Shown here: in pieces, positions 14,883 to 14,906 of the stretch | Layout of the letters: the number at the start of each line of letters is the position of its first letter | Numbering within the stretch: the stretch's first letter is position 1 | Assembly (NCBI GenBank): GCA_003157575.1 | Contig: PMKA01000370.1 | Location: forward strand, 12,571-27,476 | Direction of reading: 5' to 3' | DNA from: Opitutia bacterium | Lineage (GTDB): Bacteria; Verrucomicrobiota; Verrucomicrobiia; Opitutales; Opitutaceae | DNA: 14,906 nt | The notes under the pieces: generated by a model | What the model saw: only the letters and a program-made list of their open reading frames with translations | The model's database searches: none | Told to the model about the DNA's origin: nothing | Program-made: the position numbers and the translations under genes

Positions 14883-14906
14883 TCAGACGGGCATGCGCAT
14901 GATTTC
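14883..14906 (-). CDS. fliE: End of flagellar rod/MS-ring junction protein FliE (cut by window edge)
   Basis: Reading leftwards from the window edge, an open frame encodes EIMRMPV and ends with TGA 36 bases before fliF. FliE proteins typically end in EIMRMQV or a near match, and fliE usually lies directly upstream of fliF, so the last seven residues fit the FliE C-terminus. FliE joins the rod to the MS ring. Only this fragment is visible; everything upstream is outside the window. Confidence 0.8.
   Translation of the reverse strand, partial: EIMRMPV

Noticed and set aside
1..14906. Virulence-type (injectisome) type III secretion instead of a flagellum
   Set aside because: FlgD, FlgE, FliL, FliG, FliM and FliK are flagellum-specific, and FliG retains its torque residues, so the cluster encodes a flagellum.
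1..14906. Mobile elements, CRISPR arrays, tRNA or rRNA genes
   Set aside because: No transposase, terminal repeats, regularly spaced repeats, or tRNA/rRNA-like segments were recognised; almost all sequence is accounted for by flagellar coding regions.

Overview
The window is one long block of flagellar genes, all on the minus strand. Read in the direction of transcription (right to left) the order is fliE (last codons only), fliF, fliG, fliH, fliI, fliJ, a motE-like gene, fliK, flgD, flgE, fliL, fliM, fliN, fliO, fliP, fliQ, fliR, then a 242-base gap, then flhB and the first third of flhA, which runs off the left edge. Every gene except the two cut by the window edges appears intact. No RNA gene, insertion sequence, prophage gene, CRISPR array or defence gene was seen.

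The DNA is GC-rich (roughly 60-65% by eye). The gene order is that of the fla/che backbone known from Bacillus and the spirochaetes, including a motE (ylxF)-type gene between fliJ and fliK and short FlgD and FlgE proteins. However, the base composition, a FliN that consists of little more than its SpoA domain (no FliY-like N-terminal region), and a FliO with a signal-peptide-like start suggest a GC-rich Gram-negative organism outside the Firmicutes. The near absence of Shine-Dalgarno sequences before the start codons is a further clue. A Verrucomicrobiota/Opitutaceae-like or other PVC-group source would fit, but this is inference and I hold it weakly.

Layout: 14883-14906 is the end of fliE (rod/MS-ring adaptor). 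12245-14846 encodes the MS ring (FliF) and rotor switch (FliG). 9893-12242 encodes the export ATPase complex (FliH, FliI, FliJ). 9285-9896 is a MotE-like membrane coiled-coil protein. 6242-9188 encodes hook-length control (FliK), hook scaffold (FlgD) and hook subunit (FlgE). 4261-6195 encodes FliL and the C-ring proteins FliM and FliN. 1927-4193 encodes the core of the export channel (FliO, FliP, FliQ, FliR). 1-1684 encodes the export-gate proteins FlhB and FlhA.

Many junctions are start/stop overlaps (ATGA or TGATG) or gaps under 70 bases, so fliE to fliR probably forms one transcript. The only sizeable gap (1685-1926) holds several inverted repeats and an AT-rich patch with a possible promoter, so flhB-flhA may have its own start of transcription. 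Together the genes build the basal body, the export apparatus, the switch and the hook. Stator (motA/motB), chemotaxis and filament genes are not in the window. Overall this is a well-preserved, mostly ordinary flagellar locus, and I found no convincing evidence of an undescribed system.
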